Positions 36,084 through 45,266 are shown, counted from the first letter of the stretch. The stretch is 64,000 nucleotides of DNA from Candidatus Gastranaerophilales bacterium (GCA_944326565.1 CALVEL010000001.1:248001-312000); one strand, 5' to 3'. Notes: generated by a model from the sequence alone, not told the origin. Numbers and translations: made by a program.

Positions 36084-37064
36084 ATGTTAAATACAGGCAG
36101 AAAACATTTAGTACATGTTGTAAAATACAGATGGTGGTGGATGGCTTTAACGACTATCCTTTTAGTGCCGGGTATAATCGCTATGATATATTCATCAGTG
36201 ACATATCAAAACCATGCTCCGATGAAAGTCGGTATTGATTATACAGGTGGTACAATTTTACAATATGGTATAGAAGAAAAAGTTACAAATAAAGATCTTA
36301 CTCAAATAAGAGAAAAATTGGAAGATAAAGGTATTGAAAATCCTTACTTACAAATTTTGAATGTTAATAACGACCAGCAAAAAAATACAAAATCAGAAAT
36401 TCAATCAATAATTTCAGTAAGAACAAAATTTATTGACAAAGATTCAAATGACGGTGAGACTATTATGTTAGTTATGTCAGATCAGTATAAAAATCCTGAA
36501 TTAATGTCAGTCAGCTCAGTAGGACCGACAATGGGAAAAGAATTGTTTAAAAATTCATTAATTGCATTGACTCTTGCATTTTTAGGAATTGTTGCTTATT
36601 TGTCATTTAGATTTAGATTTGATTATGCGCTAGCTGCAATATTAGGGGTTTTGCATGATGTTATATTTGTATGCGGAGTATTTTCAATTTTAGGTCTTGT
36701 ATACAATGTCCAAATTGACGGACTTTTCATAACAGCTATATTAACTGTTATAGGATTTTCTGTACACGATACAATTGTTGTGTTTGACAGAATTCGTGAA
36801 AATTTAAGATATTATTCAAAGAAAATGTCATTCGGAGATATTGTTGATGCTTCTGTAAATCAGACTTTGACAAGAAGTATCAATACATCATTGACGACAT
36901 TAATTACACTTTTAGCTCTATATTTGTGGGGTGGTGTGACAACAAGAGATTTTGTATTAGCTATGATTTTAGGTATTGTGATAGGTACTTATTCATCAAT
37001 ATTCTTCTGCTCAATGCTTGTTGATTTTTGGAATGATAAAAATAAAAAGCAATTAGCTGTATAA
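36084..37064 (+). CDS. secF: Protein translocase subunit SecF
   Basis: 326 residues with the first helix near residues 17-36, the conserved GIDYTGGTILQYG segment and five C-terminal helices containing IGFSVHDTIVVFDRIRENL. It partners SecD in the membrane. A strong terminator follows. Confidence 0.96.
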   Translation: MLNTGRKHLVHVVKYRWWWMALTTILLVPGIIAMIYSSVTYQNHAPMKVGIDYTGGTILQYGIEEKVTNKDLTQIREKLEDKGIENPYLQILNVNNDQQKNTKSEIQSIISVRTKFIDKDSNDGETIMLVMSDQYKNPELMSVSSVGPTMGKELFKNSLIALTLAFLGIVAYLSFRFRFDYALAAILGVLHDVIFVCGVFSILGLVYNVQIDGLFITAILTVIGFSVHDTIVVFDRIRENLRYYSKKMSFGDIVDASVNQTLTRSINTSLTTLITLLALYLWGGVTTRDFVLAMILGIVIGTYSSIFFCSMLVDFWNDKNKKQLAV

Positions 37065-37076
37065 ATTTAAATTAAA

Positions 37077-37111
37077 AAAAAGACCTCTTTTTAAAGAGGT
37101 CTTTTTTTTTT
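37077..37111. terminator. Terminator between secF and the pdxA-like gene
   Basis: AAAAAGACCTCTTT pairs with AAAGAGGTCTTTTT, followed by a run of T. It sits between convergent genes and probably works both ways. Confidence 0.93.
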
Positions 37112-37124
37112 GTGATAGTAATAA

Positions 37125-38039
37125 TTATAATAATTTACTAATAGCAGCAATCATTCCATCTTCTCTTGCTATGTTTTTACCAGCTATATCAAAAGCTGTG
37201 CCATGTCCTGGGGATGTTCTTATAATATCGAGACCTATTGTCATATTTACAGTCTCGTCACCGGCTACAGTTTTTATAGGAATTAATCCTTGGTCATGGT
37301 AGTTAGCTATATAGCAATCATAAGGGATTTTTTTATCTGAATAATAACATTTAGCTGCATCTACAAATAAAGTATCAGCAGGAAGCGGGTATGTTATATT
37401 AACCCCTTTAGCTCTGAGTACTTTTACAGCGGGATTAAGGATTTCTATTTCTTCGTGGCCTAAAATGCCATCTTCACCTGAATGTGGATTAAATCCGCAA
37501 AGTGCAAATTTTGGCGATGCAATTCCTAGTTTTGTATTAAAAAATTCTTGAAGTTTAGATATTTTTTCAATCAGTGTATCTTTATCAAAAGAGATTTCTT
37601 TTAAAGCACAGTGTCTTGTCAAAAGCAGTACATGAAAATCTTTTGCTACAAAAAGCATTTCAGCTTTTTGCCCGTCATGAGCCAAGAATTTTTGGAAAAT
37701 TTCAGTATGTCCGTTAAATTCATGTCCTGCCATATATAGTGCATTTTTGGCAATTGGAGCTGTGACTATAGCTTCAGGTTTCAGTTCAATTGCTTTCATA
37801 ATACATTGGTATGAAAATTCACCGCTTTCAGGTGTCGCTTTACCAGGCGTAATTTCATTTTCAAACGGAATTTCTATTATTTCATAGTCAATATCTAGTT
37901 TGCCGTAAAAATCAAGTATTTTTTTATTTGATATGATGGCAATTTTCTCTTTTTCAGGTTGAAGTTTATTTAATGCTTTTATTGTAACCTCAGCTCCGAT
38001 ACCGTTAGGATCTCCAGTTGTTATCACAATTTTATTCAT
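37125..38039 (-). CDS. PdxA-family dehydrogenase (4-hydroxythreonine-4-P or 4-phospho-threonate)
   Basis: 304 residues. Family motifs are clear: ITTGDPNGIGAEV at the N-terminus, GHTEIFQ, NPHSGEDGILG and NYHDQGLIPIK with the metal-binding histidines. True PdxA oxidises 4-hydroxythreonine-4-phosphate for vitamin B6. PdxA2 members instead oxidise 4-phospho-D-threonate or -erythronate and are encoded next to DUF1537 kinases. The gene 64 bases upstream here is such a kinase, so PdxA2 is quite possible. No other B6 gene is in the window. The two options cannot be separated by eye. Confidence 0.85.
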   Translation of the reverse strand: MNKIVITTGDPNGIGAEVTIKALNKLQPEKEKIAIISNKKILDFYGKLDIDYEIIEIPFENEITPGKATPESGEFSYQCIMKAIELKPEAIVTAPIAKNALYMAGHEFNGHTEIFQKFLAHDGQKAEMLFVAKDFHVLLLTRHCALKEISFDKDTLIEKISKLQEFFNTKLGIASPKFALCGFNPHSGEDGILGHEEIEILNPAVKVLRAKGVNITYPLPADTLFVDAAKCYYSDKKIPYDCYIANYHDQGLIPIKTVAGDETVNMTIGLDIIRTSPGHGTAFDIAGKNIAREDGMIAAISKLL

Positions 38040-38103
38040 AAACTCTCCAATATTTCAAAATCGTTTATATATATTTCCCAAATTTTTTAATTTTTAAACA
38101 ATT

Positions 38104-39411
38104 TTACTCGTGATGTTCAAAGTATTTCAATATATCTATCAATGTGTTAATTCCGCCAAGATTGCCAGATTTTGTAATAATCCATTGAGCATTATGATCC
38201 AGAGATAGAGCTATTGCTGGTGCAACTTCATCAATAAGCTGTAATTGGGTTGCTCCGATTGCCTCACAGCATTTATAAGCTGTTTCTCCACCTAATAATA
38301 TCAAAATAGCTTCTCTTTTTTCTGTCACCTGTTTGGTTAGTTCAGCAAGATAGTCTGTTATTAGGCAGGCTAAACTTGATTTTGTTAATTCTGCGTTTAG
38401 TAATTCCTCTGAAAAACCATCAAAATCCATTATTATATTTGATGTATGAACTATTACGATATTGTTTTGTACAAGATTATTTATAATTCTTTCTGTAATT
38501 TCATTAAATTCCCAGCTGATAATACTTTTTAGGTCAACATCAATAAAAAGCATATTTTCAAATTCATCACTTTCTTCAAGTCGTTTAATCTGTTTTGCTG
38601 TTATTTCGGTTGCACTTCCTGAAACTACAAGCTTTGGCAATTCAGGTATTGTTTTGTTAATTTGAGTAGGCTCTAAGTCTGAGTACCATATATCACTTAA
38701 AACTTGAGCTGTTGCAGCAGTCCCTGTTGGCAAAATATTATATTCAGATTTATTTGTTGCAAGGATAACTTGTTCAATATCTGTTGTAGATACGGCATCT
38801 ACGACAATAAGTTTTTTGCCTGCTTTAATCAATTCGTTTAATTTCATTAAAATAGGACCAGCACCTTTCATTACAGTCTTTAATTCAATAGCTCCGACAA
38901 GATGCTCATAGCTTTCATCAAGCTGGCTTTTCAAAAGAGTAGGTAAGTGGGATTCTCTTATTGGGGAGTATGGATCCCTTGCCATTTCGGTTCTTTCTAT
39001 CGGAATACCTCTTAAAAGATGGTAACCACCTATTGTTACTCTACCTTCAGATGGAAAAGCCGGTATTATTACGGCAGCATCCCATTGAAGGACTTCAATC
39101 ATTGCAAGCACTTCTATTGCAATATTTCCCCTTACTGTAGAATCTATCTTTTTGTAAAAATAGTCAGGATTTACTTTATCTAACAAGATTTGAGTCGCAT
39201 TCTTTACCGAATGATAAGCCGTTTCAGGGTCAACATTTCTGGATTCTGTTGAAAAAGCCCATGTTTGTGTACTTTTTATATTTAAAGGCTCAGCTTCATA
39301 ATTCAATAATATCTGTGTATTTGCGCCGTGCAAATGAAACTGAAGTGCTGTATCATTCGCGCCTGTCAAATCGTCAGCAATAATTCCTGCTATGTTAGAA
39401 TTTATAATCAT
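38104..39411 (-). CDS. Four-carbon acid-sugar kinase (DUF1537/DtnK-OtnK-like)
   Basis: 435 residues. The N-terminal signature IAGIIADDLTGANDTALQFH, the central KKIDSTVRGN and VIIPAFPSEGR, and the C-terminal LILLGGETAYKCCEAIG match the four-carbon acid-sugar kinases. Those enzymes phosphorylate D-threonate, D-erythronate or 3-oxo-sugar acids. The following pdxA-like gene would carry out the next step (oxidation of the 4-phospho acid). Its ATG overlaps the ssb stop by four bases, an unusual partner. Substrate is inferred. Confidence 0.85.
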   Translation of the reverse strand: MIINSNIAGIIADDLTGANDTALQFHLHGANTQILLNYEAEPLNIKSTQTWAFSTESRNVDPETAYHSVKNATQILLDKVNPDYFYKKIDSTVRGNIAIEVLAMIEVLQWDAAVIIPAFPSEGRVTIGGYHLLRGIPIERTEMARDPYSPIRESHLPTLLKSQLDESYEHLVGAIELKTVMKGAGPILMKLNELIKAGKKLIVVDAVSTTDIEQVILATNKSEYNILPTGTAATAQVLSDIWYSDLEPTQINKTIPELPKLVVSGSATEITAKQIKRLEESDEFENMLFIDVDLKSIISWEFNEITERIINNLVQNNIVIVHTSNIIMDFDGFSEELLNAELTKSSLACLITDYLAELTKQVTEKREAILILLGGETAYKCCEAIGATQLQLIDEVAPAIALSLDHNAQWIITKSGNLGGINTLIDILKYFEHHE

Positions 39412-39743
39412 AAAACTTCAGCATCTCTTTTTGAGCCGAGTAATCGTATACTGTTAGCAATGACAAAGAAAGATTCTCTCTCATTACCTGTAGCTTTATC
39501 AGTCCATTTGTTTTGGCTAATTCTTCCGTCTACGACAACTTGAATACCTTTTTTTACATATTCACCGGCAAATTCAGCTAATTTATCCCATACATCAATA
39601 TTAAACCAATCTGTGACTTCAGATTTTGTTTTTGAGTCCCATCTGTTTACCGCAAGGGAAAATTGAGCTTTTACTTTACCTGATTCAAAATATCTGATTT
39701 CAGCATCTCTTCCGACTCTGCCTACCACTGTTGCTGTATTCAT
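39408..39743 (-). CDS. ssb: Single-stranded DNA-binding protein, short form
   Basis: 111 residues, one OB fold: MNTATVVGRVGRDAEIRYFE, FSLAVNRWD, TDWFNIDVWDKLAEFAGEYV, KKGIQVVVDGRI. It ends at GSKRDAEVL soon after the fold, without the acidic DDDIPF tail that recruits repair and replication partners in most bacteria. A second SSB elsewhere may carry that tail. It is first in a run with the acid-sugar kinase and pdxA-like genes. Confidence 0.92.
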   Translation of the reverse strand: MNTATVVGRVGRDAEIRYFESGKVKAQFSLAVNRWDSKTKSEVTDWFNIDVWDKLAEFAGEYVKKGIQVVVDGRISQNKWTDKATGNERESFFVIANSIRLLGSKRDAEVL

Positions 39744-39764
39744 TTAAAACCTCTTTTCATTTCT

Positions 39765-39830
39765 CCAAAACTTTTGGATAATAACAATATTAATACACAT
39801 TCTACTACAAAAATAAAGACTGTTATTATC
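39765..39830. promoter_or_regulatory. Palindrome and inverted repeat between ssb and thrS
   Basis: A 13-bp palindrome (CCAAAA-C-TTTTGG, 39765-39777) lies 21 bases upstream of the ssb ATG. A 10-bp inverted repeat (GATAATAACA at 39777-39786 with TGTTATTATC at 39821-39830) overlaps it. Either could be an operator in this divergent region. A short GGGG/CCCC hairpin near 39919-39932 lies in the thrS leader. No T-box consensus is present. Confidence 0.4.
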
Positions 39831-39978
39831 TCCTGTTACTTTTTGTAAAGAATTTTCTTTAAGTTTTATTGTTGTAATAATTTTTTAAAGTAGTAAAATC
39901 TTTATTGTAGTTAGTTTGGGGGATCCACCCCATAAATTTCTTTCGAGGGTTATCGATTGAAATAGAAAGGATAAGAAA

Positions 39979-41784
39979 ATGGAAAAAAACAACGAAACTT
40001 TACACACTTTGAGACACTCTTGTTCTCACATCATGGCACAAGCTGTTCAAAAGCTTTTCCCTAAAGCAAAGTTAGCTATAGGACCTGCAACGGACAGCGG
40101 TTTTTATTATGATTTTGATATGACAGATGGGTATGCTTTTACAGAAGAAGACCTTGTCAAAATCGAAGAGGAAATGAAAAATATTATTAAACAAAATCTT
40201 TCTTTTGAAAAATATGTAATTCCTGATGTAGACAAGCAAATTGCAGAATTTAAAGCTGAGGGTGAAATTTATAAAGCCGAGTTACTTGAAGAACACAGAA
40301 ATGATAATCCGACTTTGTATTTGACAAAGGATAAAGATGGTAATGTTTTATTTAATGACCTTTGTGCCGGACCTCATATTCCAAATACATCTTTTATAAA
40401 GGCTAATGCTATTAAATTATTGAAAGTTGCAGGTGCATATTGGAGAGGTAATGAAAAAAATAAAATGCTTCAAAGAATTTATGCGACTGCATATTGGAAT
40501 AAAGAAGATTTACAGGCTTATTTGACATTTTTGGAAGAAGCTGAAAAACGCGACCACAGAAAACTCGGAACCCAGCTTGATTTGTTCTCAACCAGAGATG
40601 AATTGGGCGGCGGGCTCGTTTTGTGGCATCCGAATCTTGCAATTGTCCGTGAAGAAATTGAAAATTACTGGAGAACGGAACACAGAAAACGCGGTTATGT
40701 AATCGTTAACACTCCGCATATTGCAAAATCAAAATTGTGGGAAATCTCAGGCCACGCAGACCATTATCGCGATAATATGTTCTTTATTCAAAAAGATGAA
40801 GATTCAGATGAACAATTCGTCTTAAAACCGATGAACTGCCCGTTCCATATATTGATTTATCAGGCAAACAGATATTCATACAGATCTTTGCCTTTGAGAA
40901 TGGCAGAACTCGGTACTGTTTACAGAAAAGAAAAATCAGGTGCGCTGTCAGGCTTAACACGTGTTCAAGGTTTCACTCAAGATGATGCCCACGTATTCTG
41001 TACGCCGGAGCAGCTTGTTGATGAAATCAATGAAATTATTGATTTTGTTGCAGATTCAATGGCGCTGTTCAATATGACTTTTGAGGTTGAACTTTCAACA
41101 CGTCCTGAAAGTTTTGTCGGTGAAATTGAAAACTGGGACAGAGCGGAAGCCGGTTTAAAAGAAGCCATGGACAGACGCGGTATGAAGTATGAAATTAATG
41201 AAGGCGACGGGGCATTTTACGGTCCGAAAATCGACTTCAAAATCAAAGACGCAATCGGCAGAACTTGGCAATGTGCAACTATTCAGCTTGACTTTAACTT
41301 GCCTGAAAGATTTGATATCAAATACCAGGACAAAGACGGTTCAATGAAAACTCCTGTTATGCTTCACAGAGTAATTTTCGGTTCTATGGAACGGTTCCAT
41401 GGTATTTTGATAGAACATTATGCAGGTGCTTTCCCGACTTGGCTTGCACCGACTCAGGTTGCGATTGTTCCTATTTCTAATGAAAAACATGCTGATTTCG
41501 CAGAAGAAGTCTACAAGAAAATGCGTGCAGCTGGTATAAGAGTGAGATTGGATGACAGATCTGAGAGTATGAATTATAAAATCAGAGAGTCATTGCAAGA
41601 TAAGAAAATCCCTTATGTCTGCGTAATTGGTGACAAAGAAATTGAAGCAAATTCAGTTGCTGTAAGAGCTCGTGGTATTGGGCAGGTCGGAGTTATGAGT
41701 GTTGATGAATTCATTTCAAATATTGAAAATGAAATCAGTGCTCGGAAATCAGACTCATTTGCTAAAGAGCTTGTAAAAGCATAG
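39979..41784 (+). CDS. thrS: Threonyl-tRNA synthetase lacking the TGS domain
   Basis: 601 residues. It begins directly at the editing-domain region: HTLRHSCSHIMAQAV has the H-x3-H metal/editing motif. The usual N-terminal ~60-residue TGS domain is absent, a form known from cyanobacteria. The class II core has MNCPFHILIY (zinc Cys), FGSMERFHGILIEHYAGAFP (motif 3) and a C-terminal anticodon-binding domain with VRLDDRSE. It charges tRNA-Thr. AGAAAGGA precedes the ATG. Confidence 0.96.
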   Translation: MEKNNETLHTLRHSCSHIMAQAVQKLFPKAKLAIGPATDSGFYYDFDMTDGYAFTEEDLVKIEEEMKNIIKQNLSFEKYVIPDVDKQIAEFKAEGEIYKAELLEEHRNDNPTLYLTKDKDGNVLFNDLCAGPHIPNTSFIKANAIKLLKVAGAYWRGNEKNKMLQRIYATAYWNKEDLQAYLTFLEEAEKRDHRKLGTQLDLFSTRDELGGGLVLWHPNLAIVREEIENYWRTEHRKRGYVIVNTPHIAKSKLWEISGHADHYRDNMFFIQKDEDSDEQFVLKPMNCPFHILIYQANRYSYRSLPLRMAELGTVYRKEKSGALSGLTRVQGFTQDDAHVFCTPEQLVDEINEIIDFVADSMALFNMTFEVELSTRPESFVGEIENWDRAEAGLKEAMDRRGMKYEINEGDGAFYGPKIDFKIKDAIGRTWQCATIQLDFNLPERFDIKYQDKDGSMKTPVMLHRVIFGSMERFHGILIEHYAGAFPTWLAPTQVAIVPISNEKHADFAEEVYKKMRAAGIRVRLDDRSESMNYKIRESLQDKKIPYVCVIGDKEIEANSVAVRARGIGQVGVMSVDEFISNIENEISARKSDSFAKELVKA

Positions 41785-41800
41785 TTGTGGAATTCCAATA

Positions 41801-41832
41801 AAAATGCGCCATTTTAAATGGCGCATTTTTTT
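41801..41832. terminator. Terminator downstream of thrS
   Basis: AAAATGCGCCATTT pairs with AAATGGCGCATTTT, followed by more T. It lies between thrS and the convergent gene ending at 41844. Confidence 0.92.
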
Positions 41833-41843
41833 AATTGATAAAA

Positions 41844-42737
41844 TTAATTTATTTCTGTTTTGTTTTTTAAAAAAGAAATTCCAAAGCCGGCAAAACCTAA
41901 TAGTAAAGCGCCTATGCCAGCATATTTGCTTGAATTTTTTATATCCATATCCTTTATGGTTGTTTTGATTGCGTTGTACAATATTTTTTCATCAGGATCT
42001 GTAATTCCTTCTATTTTTTTTATTTTTTTTGTAGTGAAGTTTATTTTTGAGTTAATTTTTTCTTTATGAAAATCGATTGCTTCTTCATAGTCTTCAATTT
42101 GGTCCTTGATTTCAAGTTTTAAATCTTCAATTACTTTATGTTTCCCGTTTACCTTTATTTTATTTTCTATAAATTCTCTGTGTGATTCTCCTTCATCTAA
42201 TTGCAAATATAAATTAGGAATTTTCTTGTCATAGAACTCTACAATTTCATCAACTGAAATATTATCAGTTATTTTTAAAGCTTTTAATTCTTTGATTTTT
42301 TTAAGTTTTTGCTCATATGAGCTTTTAGGTACAAATTCTTTGAGTGACTTGACTATGTCTTTATAATTATCGGTATCAGATATATTGCAAAAGTGATCAA
42401 GTAATTCTTTTGCTCTAGCTCTTATAGTTCTTTTAGGACTCTTTTCCATACCTTTAAACTCACTCATTGTATCTTCTGATATATCATCAATGAAACCTGT
42501 TTGAAAAACTTTAATAAGCTCTTTGGTATAGGTCTCCATAGCTTTTAATTCTTGTTTATTGACCTCTTTATCTATATTACTGGCAAAAGTATCTGTAATA
42601 TTGTCATTTTTAATCCAAGGTTTTTGCAGATATCCGAAAGTGCCCCCAATTATTGCACCTGTGCTAATTCCAGCTAGTGTATAGCTAATTCTTTTTTTCT
42701 GATAAACTGATAAATTGTTAGTTTTATCAACTTTCAT
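41844..42737 (-). CDS. Unknown two-TM protein with a long helical middle
   Basis: 297 residues. A Gly-rich membrane segment lies near residues 18-38 (YTLAGISTGAIIGGTFGYL), and a second near the C-terminus (YAGIGALLLGFAGFGISFL). The ~225 residues between are charged and mainly helical, rich in Lys and Glu. Both TMs being Gly-rich suggests helix packing or oligomerisation. The start MKVDKTNN faintly resembles the MKI-type leaders elsewhere, but lacks the F-x-A patch. Terminators flank it. I do not recognise a family. Confidence 0.65.
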   Translation of the reverse strand: MKVDKTNNLSVYQKKRISYTLAGISTGAIIGGTFGYLQKPWIKNDNITDTFASNIDKEVNKQELKAMETYTKELIKVFQTGFIDDISEDTMSEFKGMEKSPKRTIRARAKELLDHFCNISDTDNYKDIVKSLKEFVPKSSYEQKLKKIKELKALKITDNISVDEIVEFYDKKIPNLYLQLDEGESHREFIENKIKVNGKHKVIEDLKLEIKDQIEDYEEAIDFHKEKINSKINFTTKKIKKIEGITDPDEKILYNAIKTTIKDMDIKNSSKYAGIGALLLGFAGFGISFLKNKTEIN

Positions 42738-42845
42738 AAAATAATCAATCCCTTAAAAACTTTTACATTCTTATTAAAGTATAAAAAAGATAATATTGGC
42801 AGTTTTGATTTTATAATGTAATAAAAATTTATATATAGTTTACAC

Positions 42846-42876
42846 AAAAAAGCGGGATTTATACCCGCTTTTTTTT
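42846..42876 (-). terminator. Terminator downstream of the flavodiiron gene
   Basis: AAAAAGCGGG pairs with CCCGCTTTTT around a seven-base loop, just past the flavodiiron stop. It also separates that cluster from the two-TM gene. Confidence 0.88.
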
Positions 42877-42879
42877 ATT

Positions 42880-44064
42880 TTATAAAAGACCGATGGATTT
42901 ATGCTTTTCAATGATTATTTTTGCCATCTCATCCACTTTTTTGAAATCATCTTCAGTAGGTTTTCCTTTGATTTGTATAGGCTCAATTAAGTCTAATTTT
43001 AAAGGTGCCAGCATATTGATAATTACATCAAAAAGCTTTCCTCCCCAACCGTAGGAACCGATTATTGATGCAAATTTTGCTTTTGGTCTTAGAACTGCTG
43101 CTAGATATGCTACATTTACAGCCATCGGATGAGGTCCTGCAAGTACCATTGATGTCCCCATTATGATTGTTGCCGCATCTACTAAAGCCATTGCAAGATC
43201 ACCCAAGTCATCATCTACGATATCAAATTTGAAAGTGTCTATTCCTGCTTTTTCAAGATCTGATGATAGTTTGTCAATCATTTCTTTTGTGCTGTTATAC
43301 ATTGATACATAAGGAAGTACAACAAGATTTTTCGGATTGTCTGAAGTCCAATCTGTATAAGCATCAAGTATATAAGATGGGTTTTTATGCACAGGCCCAT
43401 GACTTGGTAAAATCATATCGACATTCATATCTTTTATCATTTGGGTGTATCTTTTGCACATCATTCTGAATGGCATCATAATTTCAGCGTAATATCTTTT
43501 GGCACTTTTATATAAAGCTTCAGATTCAACTGCAAATACATCATTAAATGTATAGTGTGCACCTAAAAAGTCGCAGGTACAAATAACATTATCTTCTTTT
43601 ATATAAGTGAACATTGTATCGGGCCAATGAACTCCAGGGGCAAAAATGAATTTTAAAGTTTTATCACCTAGAGAAATTTCTTCACCATCAGAAATTTCTC
43701 TTATTTTTTCAGATGGAACATGAAGCATATTTCTTATATTTTCTGCACATTTAGGGTTTGTTATTACTATTGCGTTAGGGTATTTTTCTAATAATGCAGG
43801 AATAGATCCTGAATGATCCTGTTCTCCATGGTTTGCTATTATATAATCAATTTTTCCGATTTGATTTTCGGATAATCTTTTTAGGTATTCAGTTGTCTTT
43901 GGCGGGTACATTGTATCAATCAAAGCTGTTTTTTCAGAACCCTTTACCAAATATGAATTATAGCTTGTTCCATGTTCTAATGGAATTAATTCATCAAAAA
44001 TTCTTCGGTCACAATCATTTAGACCACAGTAGTAAATGTTATTTTTAATTTCTTGAAATTTCAT
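42880..44064 (-). CDS. Class A flavodiiron protein (O2/NO reductase)
   Basis: 394 residues. The N-terminal beta-lactamase-like domain has the diiron motif NHGEQDHSG (H79-x-E81-x-D83-H84), then GVHWPDTMF and LPSHGPVH supplying other ligands. The C-terminal flavodoxin domain (from ~residue 250) binds FMN: VLPYVSMYNSTKEM and GSYGWGGKLFD. Such proteins reduce O2 to water or NO to N2O using rubredoxin electrons. A rubredoxin gene lies upstream in the same strand run. It follows the divergent rubrerythrin by 18 bases. Confidence 0.95.
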   Translation of the reverse strand: MKFQEIKNNIYYCGLNDCDRRIFDELIPLEHGTSYNSYLVKGSEKTALIDTMYPPKTTEYLKRLSENQIGKIDYIIANHGEQDHSGSIPALLEKYPNAIVITNPKCAENIRNMLHVPSEKIREISDGEEISLGDKTLKFIFAPGVHWPDTMFTYIKEDNVICTCDFLGAHYTFNDVFAVESEALYKSAKRYYAEIMMPFRMMCKRYTQMIKDMNVDMILPSHGPVHKNPSYILDAYTDWTSDNPKNLVVLPYVSMYNSTKEMIDKLSSDLEKAGIDTFKFDIVDDDLGDLAMALVDAATIIMGTSMVLAGPHPMAVNVAYLAAVLRPKAKFASIIGSYGWGGKLFDVIINMLAPLKLDLIEPIQIKGKPTEDDFKKVDEMAKIIIEKHKSIGLL

Positions 44065-44082
44065 TTTAGAATTTCTCCTTAT

Positions 44083-44625
44083 CTATTTATAATCATTTGG
44101 CTTTTTGTAAAAGAATACATTTTCTTTTACGCAAAGCGGACAAAAATCCGGTTCTTCAACTTGTCTGAAAATGCTTCCGCATACAGAACATGTCCAATTA
44201 AAAGTCCCATCATAATTTGGTTCGACATTATCTTTCAGTTTCCATATAGCTTTTTTAAGTCTTTCTAAGTGGATAATTTCAATATTTTCAATGTTTTTCA
44301 AAAGCCCTGAAATATGTTCAAATCCTTCCTCTTTAGCTTTTTGTGCATATTCTTCGTATTTGCCTTCGACTTCTTCTTTTTCCTGATTGTAAGCGGTCTC
44401 AAGACAAGAAACTAAGTCAGGGTTTTGTGCATCGTTTATCCATTTGTACCATAATTTTGCGTGTTCTTTTTCCATGTCTGCAAATAAGTTTAACAATCTG
44501 CAAAGATCTTCTTCTCCTTGAAGTTCAGCGATATGAGAATATATTTCATATTCAGTTCTTCGTTTTGCCACAAATTCAAAAGCTTTTTGTAGATTTTTTT
44601 CTGTTTCAGTTCCTTTTATGTCCAA
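44083..44625 (-). CDS. Divergent rubrerythrin paralogue with a changed diiron ligand
   Basis: 180 residues, clearly paralogous to the next gene: four-helix ferritin-like domain then a rubredoxin-like C-terminus (CSVCG...CPLC). In the canonical copy helix A reads GESEARNKY with Glu20; here that position is Val19 (FVAKRRTEY). The EKEH ligands of helix B and the Glu pair of helix C are kept, as is His in helix D (IEIIH). The loss of one iron ligand means it may bind one iron, have altered chemistry or be regulatory. It sits between rubrerythrin and the flavodiiron gene; a terminator separates it from rubrerythrin, so read-through or its own promoter is needed. Confidence 0.85.
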   Translation of the reverse strand: MDIKGTETEKNLQKAFEFVAKRRTEYEIYSHIAELQGEEDLCRLLNLFADMEKEHAKLWYKWINDAQNPDLVSCLETAYNQEKEEVEGKYEEYAQKAKEEGFEHISGLLKNIENIEIIHLERLKKAIWKLKDNVEPNYDGTFNWTCSVCGSIFRQVEEPDFCPLCVKENVFFYKKPNDYK

Positions 44626-44664
44626 TTTATCCCCCTTACTTTTTTTATTTATATATTACCACAT

Positions 44665-44698
44665 AAAAAAGGCTTTGTACAAATACAAAGCCTTTTTT
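44665..44698 (-). terminator. Terminator between the two rubrerythrin genes
   Basis: A perfect 15-bp stem (44665-44679 with 44684-44698) and a four-base loop. It follows the rubrerythrin stop. Confidence 0.9.
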
Positions 44699-44701
44699 AT
44701 A

Positions 44702-45244
44702 TTAGTAGTTTTTAGCTTTAATAAAAAAGTAAGCTTGCGGGTGTTTACATACCGGACATATTTGGGGAGCTTTTTCTCCTTCTGTAACGTGTCCGCAGTT
44801 TCCGCATTCCCAAGTTACATTTTCAGATTTTTCAAAGACTGTTCCATTTTTAACAGCATCTAAAAGTTTTCTGTATCTTTCTTCATGTTCTTTTTCTATT
44901 TTTCCTACCATTTCAAATAGAACTGAAAGATTATCAAATCCTTCTTCTTTAGCTTCTTTTGCAAATCTTGCATACATATCGGTCCATTCGTAATTTTCGC
45001 CTTCTGCTGCATCTTGCAGATTGGTAAGAGTATCAGGAATTTTATCTCCATGTAATGCTTTAAACCACAATTTTGCGTGTTCTTTTTCGTTATTTGCAGT
45101 CTCTTCAAAAATTCTGCTTATCTGAACATAGCCTTCTTTTTTAGCTTGAGATGCATAGTAAGTGTATTTATTTCTTGCTTCGGATTCACCGGCAAGTGCT
45201 GTTTTTAGGTTTTGTTCAGTTCTTGTTCCTTTTAAATCGGGCAT
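44702..45244 (-). CDS. rbr: Rubrerythrin
   Basis: 180 residues. The ferritin-like domain has the canonical diiron ligands: [15 protein letters not shown] (Glu20), NNEKEHAK (Glu53, His56), AEGENYEW (Glu83, Glu86) and [10 protein letters not shown]. The C-terminus is a rubredoxin-like FeS4 module (CGNCG...CPVC). It reduces H2O2 in anaerobes with electrons from rubredoxin. It follows the 45-residue rubredoxin and PerR genes; GGAGGGA precedes the ATG. Confidence 0.95.
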   Translation of the reverse strand: MPDLKGTRTEQNLKTALAGESEARNKYTYYASQAKKEGYVQISRIFEETANNEKEHAKLWFKALHGDKIPDTLTNLQDAAEGENYEWTDMYARFAKEAKEEGFDNLSVLFEMVGKIEKEHEERYRKLLDAVKNGTVFEKSENVTWECGNCGHVTEGEKAPQICPVCKHPQAYFFIKAKNY

Positions 45245-45266
45245 AATTCCCTCCTTTTTTTATTTA

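Noticed and set aside
39831-39978. T-box leader for thrS
   Set aside because: No AGGGTGGNACCGCG-like antiterminator sequence and no terminator hairpin with a T run before thrS.
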